From an uncultured Methylibium sp. (GTDB taxonomy: Bacteria; Pseudomonadota; Gammaproteobacteria; Burkholderiales; Burkholderiaceae_C), in assembly GCF_902826655.1 (NCBI RefSeq), contig NZ_CADEFR010000012.1, positions 22,023 through 86,022 of the forward strand: a DNA stretch of 64,000 nucleotides. Direction: 5' to 3'. Position numbers and translations under genes: made by a program. The notes under the pieces are model-generated. The model did no database searches and was not told the origin of the DNA. It saw only the letters and a program-made list of their open reading frames with translations. Positions 27,720-36,070 of the stretch are shown one piece after another. Every line of letters starts with the position of its first letter. The first letter of the stretch is position 1.

Positions 27720-29225
27720 ATGAGCCCCACGCCCCCTCCGCCGCCGCCCGCCGACGACAACCAGCTGATCGCCGAGCGCCGCGAGAAGCTGGCCGCGCTC
27801 CGTGCCCAGGGCGTGGCCTTCCCCAACGACTTCAAGCCGCGCGACCACGCCGCCGACCTGCACCGCCTGCACGAGGGCAAGACGCCCGAGGAACTGGAGG
27901 CGCATCCGCTGCCTGCCAGCGTCGGCGGCCGCATGATGTTGAAGCGCGTGATGGGCAAGGCCTGCTTCGCGACGCTGCAGGACGGCTCGGGCCGCATTCA
28001 GCTCTACATCACATCGGACGCTGTCGGGCCCGAGCAACTGGCCGAGTTCAAGCACTGGGACCTGGGCGACATCCTCGGTGCCGAGGGCACGCTCTTCAAG
28101 ACGCGCACCGGCGAGCTGTCGATCAAGGTCTCGTCGGTGCGCCTGCTGACCAAGAGCCTGCGGCCGCTGCCGGACAAGTTCCACGGCATGGCCGACCAGG
28201 AGCTGAAGTACCGCCAGCGCGAGGTCGACCTGATCATGGACGAGGCCTCGCGCGAGCGCTTCCGCGCGCGCAGCAAGGCCGTCAGCTCGATCCGCCAGTT
28301 CATGGTCGAGCACGGCTTCCTGGAAGTCGAGACGCCGATGCTCCATCCCATTCCCGGCGGTGCGAACGCGCGACCCTTCACGACCCACCACAACGCGCTG
28401 GACCAGCAGATGTTCCTGCGCATCGCGCCGGAGCTCTACCTCAAGCGCCTGGTGGTCGGCGGCTTCGAGCGGGTGTTCGAGATCAACCGCAACTTCCGCA
28501 ACGAGGGCGTGTCGGTCCGGCACAACCCCGAGTTCACGATGATGGAGTTCTACGCCGCCTGGTGGAACTACCACGACCTGATGGACTACACCGAAGCCAT
28601 CCTGCGCCACGCCGCGCGCAAGGCCGTCGGCACGGCACAGCTCAGCTACGGCGGCCAGCCGGTCGACCTGGAGGCGCCGTTCGCGCGGCTGTCGGTGCGC
28701 GACTCATTGGTCCGGCACGCCGGCCTGAGCGAGGCCGAGGCCGGCGACGCGGCGGTGCTGCGCGCCAGGCTCAGGAGCCACGGCGAGGAGCCGCCCGCAC
28801 GCTTCGGCCTGGCCGAGCTGCAGTTCGCGCTGTTCGAGGCCGAGGTCGAGGAGAAGCTCTGGCAGCCGACCTTCATCATCGACTACCCCGTCGAGGTCTC
28901 GCCGCTGGCCCGCGCGTCCGACGCCAATCCGGCGATCACCGAGCGCTTCGAGCTCTTCATCACCGGCCGCGAGTTCGGCAACGGCTTCTCCGAGTTGAAC
29001 GACCCCGAGGACCAGGCCGCGCGCTTCAAGGCCCAGGCCGACAACAAGGACGCGGGCGACGAGGAAGCGATGCACTACGACGCTCCCTACATCCGGGCCC
29101 TGGAGCACGGGCTGCCGCCGACCGGCGGCTGCGGGATCGGGATCGATCGGTTGATCATGCTGTTGACGGATGCGCCCAACATCCGGGATGTGATCCTGTT
29201 TCCGGCCTTGCGGCGGGAAGGCTGA
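27720..29225 (+). CDS. lysS: Lysyl-tRNA synthetase, class II
   Basis: Charges tRNA-Lys in the cytoplasm. The 501 residues match the class II LysS length. Visible are the N-terminal OB-fold anticodon domain ([20 protein letters not shown]), motif 2 ([20 protein letters not shown]), the TMMEFYAAW segment and motif 3 ([14 protein letters not shown]). An AGGAAA ribosome-binding site sits about 5 bases before the ATG at 27720. After a proline-rich start ([11 protein letters not shown]) the sequence is canonical. It is transcribed away from the glycan operon and ends at a large inverted repeat. Confidence 0.98.
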   Translation: MSPTPPPPPPADDNQLIAERREKLAALRAQGVAFPNDFKPRDHAADLHRLHEGKTPEELEAHPLPASVGGRMMLKRVMGKACFATLQDGSGRIQLYITSDAVGPEQLAEFKHWDLGDILGAEGTLFKTRTGELSIKVSSVRLLTKSLRPLPDKFHGMADQELKYRQREVDLIMDEASRERFRARSKAVSSIRQFMVEHGFLEVETPMLHPIPGGANARPFTTHHNALDQQMFLRIAPELYLKRLVVGGFERVFEINRNFRNEGVSVRHNPEFTMMEFYAAWWNYHDLMDYTEAILRHAARKAVGTAQLSYGGQPVDLEAPFARLSVRDSLVRHAGLSEAEAGDAAVLRARLRSHGEEPPARFGLAELQFALFEAEVEEKLWQPTFIIDYPVEVSPLARASDANPAITERFELFITGREFGNGFSELNDPEDQAARFKAQADNKDAGDEEAMHYDAPYIRALEHGLPPTGGCGIGIDRLIMLLTDAPNIRDVILFPALRREG

Positions 29226-29280
29226 CGCTAGGGCCTGCTGCCCGGGCTGCGACGCGCGGGTCTCGCCCCGCGGGCGAGTC

Positions 29281-29308
29281 ACTTTCATTTGCTGGCCCAA
29301 ATGAAAGT
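29281..29308. repeat. Hairpin inside the left arm of the inverted repeat
   Basis: ACTTTCATTTG (29281-29291), 6-base loop CTGGCC, then CAAATGAAAGT (29298-29308): a perfect 11-bp stem. Lies 55 bp after the lysS stop, so it may also shape the 3' end of that transcript. Confidence 0.7.
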
Positions 29309-29617
29309 AACCAAAGCAAAGGGCCTGAACGCCAGCCATTTGGGTTGAGCGGATCGATCGCTGCGCTCCGGACTTCTGCGCACCGCGGCTCGCCCGCGAG
29401 GGGCTCGAACATTTCTGTTGTTGAAGGACGAGGGCACTCTCGGCGCTCACTCGTCCAAGGCCGCTGCCTGGTTGGACGATCGGTGCTTCGGACCAGCGCC
29501 GTCTGTGCAAGGCCGCGGTGTTCGAGCCCCTCGCGGGCGAGCCGTGGCGTGCCACCGAACGGAGCGCAGCGATCGAGACCTCAGTCCAGATGTCTGGCGT
29601 TCGAGGCTCTTTCTTTG

Positions 29618-29649
29618 CCTACTTTCTTTGAGCCAGCAAAGAAAGTAGG
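29618..29649. repeat. Hairpin inside the right arm of the inverted repeat
   Basis: CCTACTTTCTTTG (29618-29630), 6-base loop AGCCAG, then CAAAGAAAGTAGG (29637-29649): a perfect 13-bp stem. It is the counterpart of the left-arm hairpin, with loop complementary to the loop there apart from one base. Confidence 0.75.
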
Positions 29650-29708
29650 TCGCCCGCCGGGCGAGACCGGCGCGCCCTCCCGCGGCCAGCGGACATCAGC
29701 TGTCGCGC

Positions 29709-30503
29709 TCAGCGATGCTTGAACTGCGGCTTGCGCTTGTTCACGAAGGCATCCATGCCTTCCTTCTGATCCTCGGTCGCGAACAGGGAGTGGAAGAGCC
29801 GCCGCTCGAACCACACGCCCTCGGCGAGCGGTGACTCGTAGGCGCGGTTGACGCACTCCTTGGCCGCCAGCAGGCTGGGCAGCGACAGGCTGCAGATGGC
29901 GTCGGCTGCGGCCTGCGCCTCGGCCAGCAGTCGCTCGGCCGGCACGACGCGCGACACCAGGCCGCTGCGCTCGGCCTCGGCGGCGTCCATCATGCGGGCC
30001 GTCAGCACCAGGTCCATCGCCTTGGCCTTGCCCACGGCACGCGGCAGGCGTTGCGTGCCGCCGGCGCCGGGGATCACGCCGAGCTTGATCTCGGGCTGTC
30101 CGAACTTGGCGGTCTCGGCGGCGATGACCAGGTCGCACATCATCACCAGCTCGCAACCGCCGCCCAGCGCGAAGCCGGCCACCGCGGCGATGACCGGCTT
30201 GCGCACCATACGGATCTGCTGCCAGTTGCGGGTGATGTAGTCGCTCTTGTAGACGTCCATGTAGCTGTAGCCGGCCATCGCGCCGATGTCGGCGCCGGCC
30301 GCGAAGGCCTTCTCGTTGCCGGTGATGACCATGCAGCCGACGCTCTCGTCGGCGTCGAAGGCCTTCAGCGCATGGCCCAGCTCGTCCATCAGGTGATCGT
30401 TCAGCGCGTTCAGCGCCTTCGGGCGGTTCAGCGTGATCCACGCGGTCTTCAGCGGGGCGTCGCCGCGCAGCTCGGTCAGCAGGTTCTCGTAGGTGGCGTT
30501 CAT
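29709..30503 (-). CDS. Enoyl-CoA hydratase/isomerase
   Basis: Crotonase-fold enzyme of 264 residues that hydrates trans-2-enoyl-CoA in fatty-acid or aromatic-acid beta-oxidation (PaaF/FadB-hydratase type). The oxyanion-hole segments are [11 protein letters not shown] and [11 protein letters not shown], and both catalytic glutamates are present ([11 protein letters not shown] and [15 protein letters not shown]). The start ATG at 30503 has a GAGGA ribosome-binding site about 5 bases upstream; an ATG 7 codons earlier lacks one. It stands alone, divergent from the small paralogue pair and convergent with lysS. Confidence 0.94.
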   Translation of the reverse strand: MNATYENLLTELRGDAPLKTAWITLNRPKALNALNDHLMDELGHALKAFDADESVGCMVITGNEKAFAAGADIGAMAGYSYMDVYKSDYITRNWQQIRMVRKPVIAAVAGFALGGGCELVMMCDLVIAAETAKFGQPEIKLGVIPGAGGTQRLPRAVGKAKAMDLVLTARMMDAAEAERSGLVSRVVPAERLLAEAQAAADAICSLSLPSLLAAKECVNRAYESPLAEGVWFERRLFHSLFATEDQKEGMDAFVNKRKPQFKHR

Positions 30504-30628
30504 CGCGGTCCTCGTGGCTTCCAAAAGACTGTACCCGGCGCGATACAGACCCCTCGACGTGTGCGAAAAGTCGCAGGAATTCAGTTACATTTCGACGCGG
30601 CAATCCTGGAGGCTTTCCCCGGACGTCG

Positions 30629-31135
30629 ATGAGCAAGCCCGGCTCCCGCAACTCCCGCGCCGAACAGATCGCGCGCGCCTATCGCAAGACCGACAGCGGT
30701 CTTCGAGAGATCGCCAGCCGCGCTCACCGCCTCGGTCACTGGATGCGCTTCGCGCTGATCATGGTCAATGGCCGGCGCACCGAATCCGAGCTGTCGTCGC
30801 TGATCGGGCACTCGGGACCCGACACCCTGCGCGAGCTGGTCGAGCTGGGCCTGATCGAGCCGGTGCCGGCCACCGACTCGCCGACCACCGTGCAGGGCGA
30901 CGTCGAGCCGGTGCTGTTCGTCCCGCTGGAGCTGGCCCGGGCGCGCGGGCTGGTGTGGATCGCCGAGGAGTTCGGCCACAAGGGCGCGCCGCTGACGCGC
31001 CGCCTGACGCGCGCCGAGACGCTGGCCGAGCTGCACCACGCGCTGGCGCTGACCGAGCGCTTCCTGCGTCGCATCCAGGGCACGCAACGCGCCCACCAGT
31101 TCCAGCGCGAGGTCGGCCTGCGGCCGATGCACTGA
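30629..31135 (+). CDS. Conserved hypothetical protein, paralogue A of a tandem pair
   Basis: A 168-residue soluble protein that I do not recognise. No signal peptide or membrane segment. Residues about 15-75 look like a small helical, winged-helix-like domain (YRKTDSGLREIASRA, then ALIMVNGRRTESEL and a LVELGLIEP wing), and the C-terminal third is helical (ALALTERFLRRIQG). It is clearly homologous to the next gene over its whole length, including the shared YRKT-x2-G-x2-EI-x2-RA start and the F-x3-(V/L)GL-x-P end. The divergent 125-bp gap before it holds the enoyl-CoA hydratase promoter as well. A GGAGG lies about 17 bases before the ATG, further than usual. Confidence 0.8.
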   Translation: MSKPGSRNSRAEQIARAYRKTDSGLREIASRAHRLGHWMRFALIMVNGRRTESELSSLIGHSGPDTLRELVELGLIEPVPATDSPTTVQGDVEPVLFVPLELARARGLVWIAEEFGHKGAPLTRRLTRAETLAELHHALALTERFLRRIQGTQRAHQFQREVGLRPMH

Positions 31136-31274
31136 GTGCGTGAGTGCGCGGCAGCAACAACGGTCCGTGACGAAGCGTGCTTTTTTGCGTTCGAGACGGC
31201 CCTCGCGCCGTCGCCATGTACGCCGTCTCACATAGCTTGCGTTAGTCTTACGACATAGAAGAAGACGTTGGGAC

Positions 31275-31766
31275 ATGAGCACGACCTACCGCAAGACGGA
31301 ACTGGGCCAGGCCGAGATCGCCACGCGCGCCATGAAGCTGGTGCCGCGGCTTCGCCAGGCGCTGATCCTGGTGGACGGCAAGCGCAACGACGACGAACTG
31401 CGCAAGCTGATCCCTGCGCCGGCCGACGAGGCCTTGCAGGCGCTGCTCGAGCAGGGCTTCATCGAGATGAGCGCCGTCACGGCCGTTCACGTGCCGCTGC
31501 CGGAGACGCCCGCCGCGCCGGTGGTCGCCGCCGTGGTACTGACGCTCGACGAGATGCGCCGGCGCGCCGTGCGCTGGCTGAGCGGCGCGCTCGGCCCCTA
31601 CGCCGACCCGCTGAACATCCGCATCGAGAAGGTCAAGACCGACGAGGACATGCGCAAGGCGCTGGCGCTGGCGGCGAACTTCGTCGCGCAGCAACTGGGC
31701 TCGGGCAAGGTCGCCGAGTTCGAGCAGCACCTCGGCCTGCCGCCGGGCAGCACCTCGGGCGGCTGA
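31275..31766 (+). CDS. Conserved hypothetical protein, paralogue B of a tandem pair
   Basis: A 163-residue soluble protein of unknown function, paralogous to the gene 139 bp upstream. Shared segments are YRKTELGQAEIATRA, ALILVDGKRNDDELRKLI and LLEQGFIEM in the N-terminal winged-helix-like part, and PLNIRIEKV...ALALAANFVAQQ...LGLPPG at the end. The middle is an alanine/proline/valine linker. It starts ATG at 31275 shortly after a purine-rich GAAGAAGACGTTGGGA stretch. The separate upstream gap suggests its own promoter. It ends 3 bp from the convergent DUF3108 gene. Confidence 0.8.
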   Translation: MSTTYRKTELGQAEIATRAMKLVPRLRQALILVDGKRNDDELRKLIPAPADEALQALLEQGFIEMSAVTAVHVPLPETPAAPVVAAVVLTLDEMRRRAVRWLSGALGPYADPLNIRIEKVKTDEDMRKALALAANFVAQQLGSGKVAEFEQHLGLPPGSTSGG

Positions 31767-31769
31767 GCC

Positions 31770-32894
31770 TCAGCGCGCCGGCCCGGCCTGCTGCGGCAGC
31801 CGCTCGATCATCAGGTCGATGTACTGCTCCGGCCCCTGCCGGATCACGATGCGCACCGGCAGGTACTGCAGGCTGGGCGCGAACCAGGTCTCGATGCTGA
31901 GCGCGCTCGCGTCGCCCAGGCGCTGCGGGCGCAGGTGCCAGGTCGGCAGGGCGCCGAAGGGCGTCGCGAGCTCCTCCTCGCCGACCACGTCGTAGACCCA
32001 GACGTCGACGCGCCGCGCCAGCGCCAGCGGCAGCTCGATGCGCGCGCCGGGCTGCAGCTGGTGCGCACCGATGCCGAACAGATAGCTCAGCTGCACGAAC
32101 TGGCTGGCGGTGTCCTGCACCGCTGGAAGCGTCGGCACGCGCTGGCCGCTGGCCAGCGTCACGCCGTCGTCATCGAAACCCAGCGTGACGCGGCGCGGGC
32201 GACCGAAAGCCAGCTGCGTCTCCTCGTCGTAGCGGCGCGGCACCAGGCCCTGCGGCGTCAGCTCGCCGTCGCTGCTCATGCGACGCTGCATCAGCGGCGC
32301 CGCCGAGGGGCCGACGACCACGTCGAGGTGCACCTGGTAGCGCGACCCCTCGCGCAGCCACTCGACGCGGGCGCTGCCGTGGACTTCGCCGCGCACGTAG
32401 CCGCCGAGCGAGTAGCTCAGGCGCGTCGAGGCCGGCCACTCGAAGGCCGGCGCACTGGCCGCGGGCGCCGTCGCGGCGGGCGTCGTGTCGGCGGCACTGG
32501 CGGCGGCGAGTTCGGGGGACGACGCCGCGGCGGCCGGCGGCAGCTCGGCCACCGTCGGCAGCGCCGGCTCGACGGGTGTCGGCGACGGAGCGTCGCTCGC
32601 CACGGCCTCGACCGGCGGCGGGAGCTCGGGCGCCGAGGCCGCCTCGGCCGGCGGGCGCGCCGCGGCACGACGCGGCGACCGCGCCGGGGCCGCCGGCGTG
32701 TCGGGAGGTGCGGCAGGCAGCAACTCGCGCACGAACACCGCCTGCAGCCGCGGCGGTGCGGTGGCCGCCTGGACCGCGCCTTCGCGCCAGGCCGAGAAGC
32801 GTTCGGCCAGCAGTCCGTGCAGCAGCAGCGAGGCCAGCACGAGCAGCGCGAAGGCGCCGCGGCGCCGGGCGCTGGCGGGACCCGCGCCCTTCAT
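31770..32894 (-). CDS. DUF3108 domain-containing protein
   Basis: A 374-residue exported or membrane-anchored protein. An N-terminal hydrophobic segment (FALLVLASLLLHGLLAE) is followed by a long low-complexity Ala/Pro/Ser stretch (about 45-150), then a beta-rich domain beginning TRLSYSLGGYVRGEVHGSA that matches DUF3108. Members are widespread in betaproteobacteria and probably act in the envelope; no reaction is known to me. The ATG at 32894 lies 6 bp after the M61 peptidase stop (a GTG at 32897 is possible), so the two are likely one transcript. Confidence 0.87.
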   Translation of the reverse strand: MKGAGPASARRRGAFALLVLASLLLHGLLAERFSAWREGAVQAATAPPRLQAVFVRELLPAAPPDTPAAPARSPRRAAARPPAEAASAPELPPPVEAVASDAPSPTPVEPALPTVAELPPAAAASSPELAAASAADTTPAATAPAASAPAFEWPASTRLSYSLGGYVRGEVHGSARVEWLREGSRYQVHLDVVVGPSAAPLMQRRMSSDGELTPQGLVPRRYDEETQLAFGRPRRVTLGFDDDGVTLASGQRVPTLPAVQDTASQFVQLSYLFGIGAHQLQPGARIELPLALARRVDVWVYDVVGEEELATPFGALPTWHLRPQRLGDASALSIETWFAPSLQYLPVRIVIRQGPEQYIDLMIERLPQQAGPAR

Positions 32895-32900
32895 CACGGC

Positions 32901-34616
32901 TCAGTCGTCGGCGAGCCAGCGCTGGCGCCGTGCCCGGCTCGCGTCGTCGGCCCGGGCGTCCAGGCCGAGCGCGACCGCGCCAGGGGCCTTGGCCGCCGGC
33001 AGCGTCAGCTCGAGCAGGCGCTGGTCGCGCGCCGCCAGCAGCGGCAGCGGACGCTCGAAGGCGCGCAGCGCGGCCAGGTCGTCGATGCGCCGCAGCCGCC
33101 AGCCATCCAGCGCGATCAGCTCGTCGCCGGGCGCGAGCCCGGCCCGCTCGGCCGCACCGCCGCGCAGCACCGCCTGCAACTTGAGCTGGCCGCCGGCATC
33201 GCCTAGGCGCGCACCCAGGCGCTGCGCCAGCGTCGGCGCGTCCTCGCTCCAGGCCACGCCGAGCGCGGCCAGCGCGGCCTTGAGCGGCAGCTCGCCGGTG
33301 CCGTGCACCCAGGCCGCGATCTCCTTGCGGTACGGGCGCCCGCCGACCTCCTCGAGGGCCGCGGCGATGTCGGCCTCGGCGATCGGGCCGCCGCCGCTGC
33401 GCTGCCACAGCGCGCGCATCACGTCGTCGAGCGATCCCCGGCCCTCGGCGCGCAGCGTCAGGTCCAGGGCCAGCGCGACCAGCGAGCCCTTGGTGTAGTA
33501 GCTGACCGTGGCGTTGACCGTGTTCTCGTCGGGCCGGTAGTACTTGACCCAGGCATCGAAGCTGGCCTGCGCCACGCTCTGCACCGCGCGACCCGGCGTG
33601 CCGAGCACGTTGTTGATGGTCTTGGCCAGCAGCATGAGGTAGCGCGCCTCGTCGATCAGCCCGGCACGGCGCAGCAGCAGGTCGTCGTAGTAGGACGTGA
33701 AGCCCTCGAAGAACCACAGCAGCGAGGAGTAGTTCTCCTGCGTGTAGTCGTAGCGCGCGAACTCGCGGGGCTTCAGCCGCTTGACGTTCCAGGTGTGGAA
33801 GTACTCGTGGCTGATCAGGCCGAGCAGGGTCACGTAGCCGTCGGCGCCGGGCTTCATGCCGGCGTGCGGCAGGTCGCGGCGGCTGGCGATCAGCGCGGTG
33901 CTGGCCCGGTGCTCGAGGCCGCCGTAGCCGTCCTCGGTGGCGTTGAGCAGGAAGACGTAGCGCCCGAACGGCGGCTTCTTGCGACCGTGCCAGAAGGCGA
34001 TCTGCGTTTCGCAGATGCGCTTGCAGTCGGCCAGCAGGCGCTCGCCGTCGAAGCCGGGCAAGGCCCCGGCGACGACGAAGTCGTGCGGCACGCCCGCCGC
34101 CTTGAAGCTGCCGCGCCAGAAGCGTCCCAGTTCGACCGGGTGGTCGACCAGCTCGTCGTAGTCCGCCGCCTGCCAGGCCTTGCCGGCCGTCGGCAGCGCG
34201 GTCGCGATCTGCCAGCCGCGCGGCAGCTTGCCGAAGCTCAGCTGCTGCGGGTCCTGCTCGCGCCCATGCACGCGCAGGAAGACGCTGGTGCCATTGAAGA
34301 ACCCGCGCTGCGTGTCCAGGTAGGCGGCGCGCACCGACGTGTCGAAGGCGTGCACGAGGTAGCTGACGACCAGCGCGCCGCGGCCGCGGCAGCCGGCGAC
34401 CCAGCTGGCCTTGTCGCGTTGCACCAGCGGAACGGCCCGGCTGCCCTGGCGCGCCTCGAGACCCGACAGGTGACGGGCGAACTCGCGCACCAGGTAGCTG
34501 CCGGGGATCCAGACCGGCAGGCTCAGCACCTGCTCGGCGGCCGGTTCGGCGATGGTGAGGGTGACGCGGAACTGATGGGCCGGGGCATCGGCCACGTCGA
34601 GGCGGTAGCGAATCAT
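32901..34616 (-). CDS. M61 family zinc metallopeptidase with PDZ domain
   Basis: A 571-residue protein with the glycyl-aminopeptidase-like zinc site HEYFH (270-274), the following WNVKRLKP block typical of M61, and the third zinc ligand glutamate E304 in WFFEGFTSYYDD. The beta-rich N-terminal domain (about 1-170) and a C-terminal PDZ-like domain (RGGAAERAGLAPGDELIALDG) complete the family layout. No signal peptide is seen, so it may act in the cytoplasm. It is transcribed with the DUF3108 gene just downstream; the 297-bp gap before its start contains a 17-bp palindrome. Confidence 0.93.
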   Translation of the reverse strand: MIRYRLDVADAPAHQFRVTLTIAEPAAEQVLSLPVWIPGSYLVREFARHLSGLEARQGSRAVPLVQRDKASWVAGCRGRGALVVSYLVHAFDTSVRAAYLDTQRGFFNGTSVFLRVHGREQDPQQLSFGKLPRGWQIATALPTAGKAWQAADYDELVDHPVELGRFWRGSFKAAGVPHDFVVAGALPGFDGERLLADCKRICETQIAFWHGRKKPPFGRYVFLLNATEDGYGGLEHRASTALIASRRDLPHAGMKPGADGYVTLLGLISHEYFHTWNVKRLKPREFARYDYTQENYSSLLWFFEGFTSYYDDLLLRRAGLIDEARYLMLLAKTINNVLGTPGRAVQSVAQASFDAWVKYYRPDENTVNATVSYYTKGSLVALALDLTLRAEGRGSLDDVMRALWQRSGGGPIAEADIAAALEEVGGRPYRKEIAAWVHGTGELPLKAALAALGVAWSEDAPTLAQRLGARLGDAGGQLKLQAVLRGGAAERAGLAPGDELIALDGWRLRRIDDLAALRAFERPLPLLAARDQRLLELTLPAAKAPGAVALGLDARADDASRARRQRWLADD

Positions 34617-34808
34617 TCGCGGCGTTCAGGGGTTCGCGGAGGCGCCGGCGATTGTGACTGCAGGGGCCGCGCTGCGCCGCCCGGGTCGGGCCGGGAGGCC
34701 ACGGCCGCCCCTCCCTCGCCGACCCGTCCAGGCAGATCTCGACCTGGATTGCGTCTGTCGAGCATCTCGCCCCGTACATGGGTTCACACCGATGGTTTTG
34801 GACCAGTT

Positions 34809-34825
34809 GTTCTGAAATTCAGAAC
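34809..34825. promoter_or_regulatory. 17-bp perfect palindrome, possible operator
   Basis: GTTCTGAA-A-TTCAGAAC: two 8-base arms around one base, in the 297-bp divergent region between the M61 peptidase and the DUF4148 gene, about 89 bases before the latter. The surrounding stretch (34780-34870) is AT-richer than the rest of the window, as expected for a promoter. No regulator is assigned. The rest of the gap (34617-34780) shows no other feature I can support. Confidence 0.4.
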
Positions 34826-34913
34826 AGTGCATTCGCATCTTGGTGATTTATCTCTGGATCAGATGAGCCTAAATTTCACTCACCGCAACGGACAACCCTG
34901 AAAGGACCCCACC

Positions 34914-35222
34914 ATGAACGCCATCCTCAAGATCTCCGCCGTCGCCCTGACCGCTTCGCTGGTCGGCTTCTCGGCCCAGGCCCAGAGCAATGCCTCGAAC
35001 GAAGTCTTCGGCGGCATCGACCTCCCGGTCGTGACGCTCAAGGCCCCCAAGGCCACCACGTCGTACGCCGGCGTGACCCGCAGCGAAGTGCAAGCCGAAC
35101 TGGCGCGTGCCCGCGCTGCCGGCGAACTGGACTTCGCCTACGCGGAAGTCAACGGCAGCCTGCCCCAGCGCGGCAGCGTGACCGCCAGCGACCTGCGCCT
35201 GGCTGCCCGCAGCAGCAAGTGA
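34914..35222 (+). CDS. Small secreted DUF4148 protein
   Basis: A 102-residue protein with a clear Sec signal peptide (MNAILKISAVALTASLVGFS, cleavage likely after AQA near residue 23). The mature part has the DUF4148 segment GVTRSEVQAELARARAAGEL and ends in a serine/alanine-rich tail. The family is abundant in Burkholderiales and periplasmic; its function is unknown. It has a GAAAGGA ribosome-binding site 8 bases before the ATG and a strong terminator after it, so it is probably a monocistronic, well-expressed gene. Confidence 0.92.
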   Translation: MNAILKISAVALTASLVGFSAQAQSNASNEVFGGIDLPVVTLKAPKATTSYAGVTRSEVQAELARARAAGELDFAYAEVNGSLPQRGSVTASDLRLAARSSK

Positions 35223-35256
35223 GCGGAGCGGGACGCGCCCGCCGCGGCGCTTTCAG

Positions 35257-35285
35257 GGAAAAGGGCCCCTCGGGGCCCTTTTTCC
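35257..35285. terminator. Bidirectional intrinsic terminator
   Basis: AAAAGGGCCC, loop CTCG, GGGCCCTTTTT: a 10-bp stem whose arms begin with an A-run and end with a T-run, so it works as a rho-independent terminator in both directions. It separates the DUF4148 gene (plus) from dsbC (minus), which converge here. Confidence 0.9.
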
Positions 35286-35305
35286 ATGGCCGGCCGCTCT
35301 GCTGA

Positions 35306-36028
35306 TCAGGACTTGCTGCTGGCCGCCAGCTGCTTCTCGAGCTGGGCGGCGTTGAGCATGCCGGGCACCCGCGTGCCGTCCTCGAAGAAGATCGCCGGCG
35401 TGCCCTGCACCCGGTGCTTGCGCCCCAGCGCGACATTGCGCTCGATCGGCGACGACTTGCAGGCCCCGAGCAGCTTGGGCGGCTCGACCCCATCGACCAT
35501 CCAGTTGCGGTAGGCCTGGGTCGGATCCTTGGCGCACCAGATGGCGTTGACCTTCTCCGGCGAATCGCCACCGAGCACCGGGACCAGGAAGGTGTAGACC
35601 GTCAGGTCCTTGACGCCGGCGAGCTCGCGCTCGAAACGCTTGCAGTAACCGCAGTTGGGGTCGGAGAAGACGGCGATGCGGCGCGCGCCGGTGCCGGTCT
35701 TCCAGACCACGGCGTCCTTCAGCGGCAGCTTGTCGAAGTCGATGCCGTAGAGCTTGTTGAGCCGATCCTGCGTCAGGTTGCGCCGCGTCTTGAGGTCGAT
35801 GATCTCGCCCTGGACGATGTACTGGCCCTCGGCGTCCGTGTAGTAGAGGTCCTGGTCGAGCTTCACCTCGAACAGGCCCGCGATCGGCGATCGTGCGACC
35901 GAGTCGATCTGCGGGAAGCCCCGTTCGGCCAGGCCCTTGCGGATGGCGGCTTCCTGCGGCACCTGGGCCGTTGCGGTGACGGCCAGTGCGGCAGCGATCG
36001 CCGCGAGGGCGGAGAACTTGAACTTCAT
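35306..36028 (-). CDS. dsbC: Thiol:disulfide interchange protein DsbC
   Basis: Periplasmic disulfide isomerase of 240 residues. Signal peptide at 1-22 (ALAAIAAALAVTATA), N-terminal dimerisation domain, then a thioredoxin fold with the active site CGYC at 126-129 and the cis-proline loop VQGTPAIFF. The second cysteine pair of DsbC is represented by IWCAKD and LLGACKS. The start at 36028 (MKFKFSALA) gives the signal peptide; an in-frame ATG five codons earlier does not improve it. Convergent with the DUF4148 gene across a terminator. Confidence 0.95.
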   Translation of the reverse strand: MKFKFSALAAIAAALAVTATAQVPQEAAIRKGLAERGFPQIDSVARSPIAGLFEVKLDQDLYYTDAEGQYIVQGEIIDLKTRRNLTQDRLNKLYGIDFDKLPLKDAVVWKTGTGARRIAVFSDPNCGYCKRFERELAGVKDLTVYTFLVPVLGGDSPEKVNAIWCAKDPTQAYRNWMVDGVEPPKLLGACKSSPIERNVALGRKHRVQGTPAIFFEDGTRVPGMLNAAQLEKQLAASSKS

Positions 36029-36070
36029 CGGATGTCCTTGCAACGGCAGCAGTGAGTCGATCGGGACGCT

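Larger units (their letters stand above)
29253..29676. repeat. Large imperfect inverted repeat between convergent genes
   Basis: The reverse complement of the left arm (about 29253-29411) aligns along its whole length with the right arm (about 29519-29676). This gives arms near 160 bp around a roughly 107-bp centre. Exact blocks include 25 bp (29387-29411 with 29519-29543), 16 bp (29355-29370 with 29560-29575) and 10 bp (GGTCTCGCCC at 29259 with GGGCGAGACC at 29659). Each arm also folds on itself (29281-29308 and 29618-29649). No open frame makes sense across it. It looks like two head-to-head copies of a dispersed betaproteobacterial intergenic repeat; a fragment recurs at 42.55 kb. It fills most of the 483-bp gap between lysS and the enoyl-CoA hydratase stops. 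Confidence 0.85.

Noticed and set aside
29253-29676. Inverted repeat as insertion-sequence ends
   Set aside because: Only about 107 bp lie between the arms, with no transposase frame and no target-site duplication seen.
32170-34779. Long minus-strand open frame over the M61 and DUF3108 genes
   Set aside because: It lies in a shifted frame of genuine genes with recognisable zinc-site and domain motifs, and has no family-like sequence of its own.
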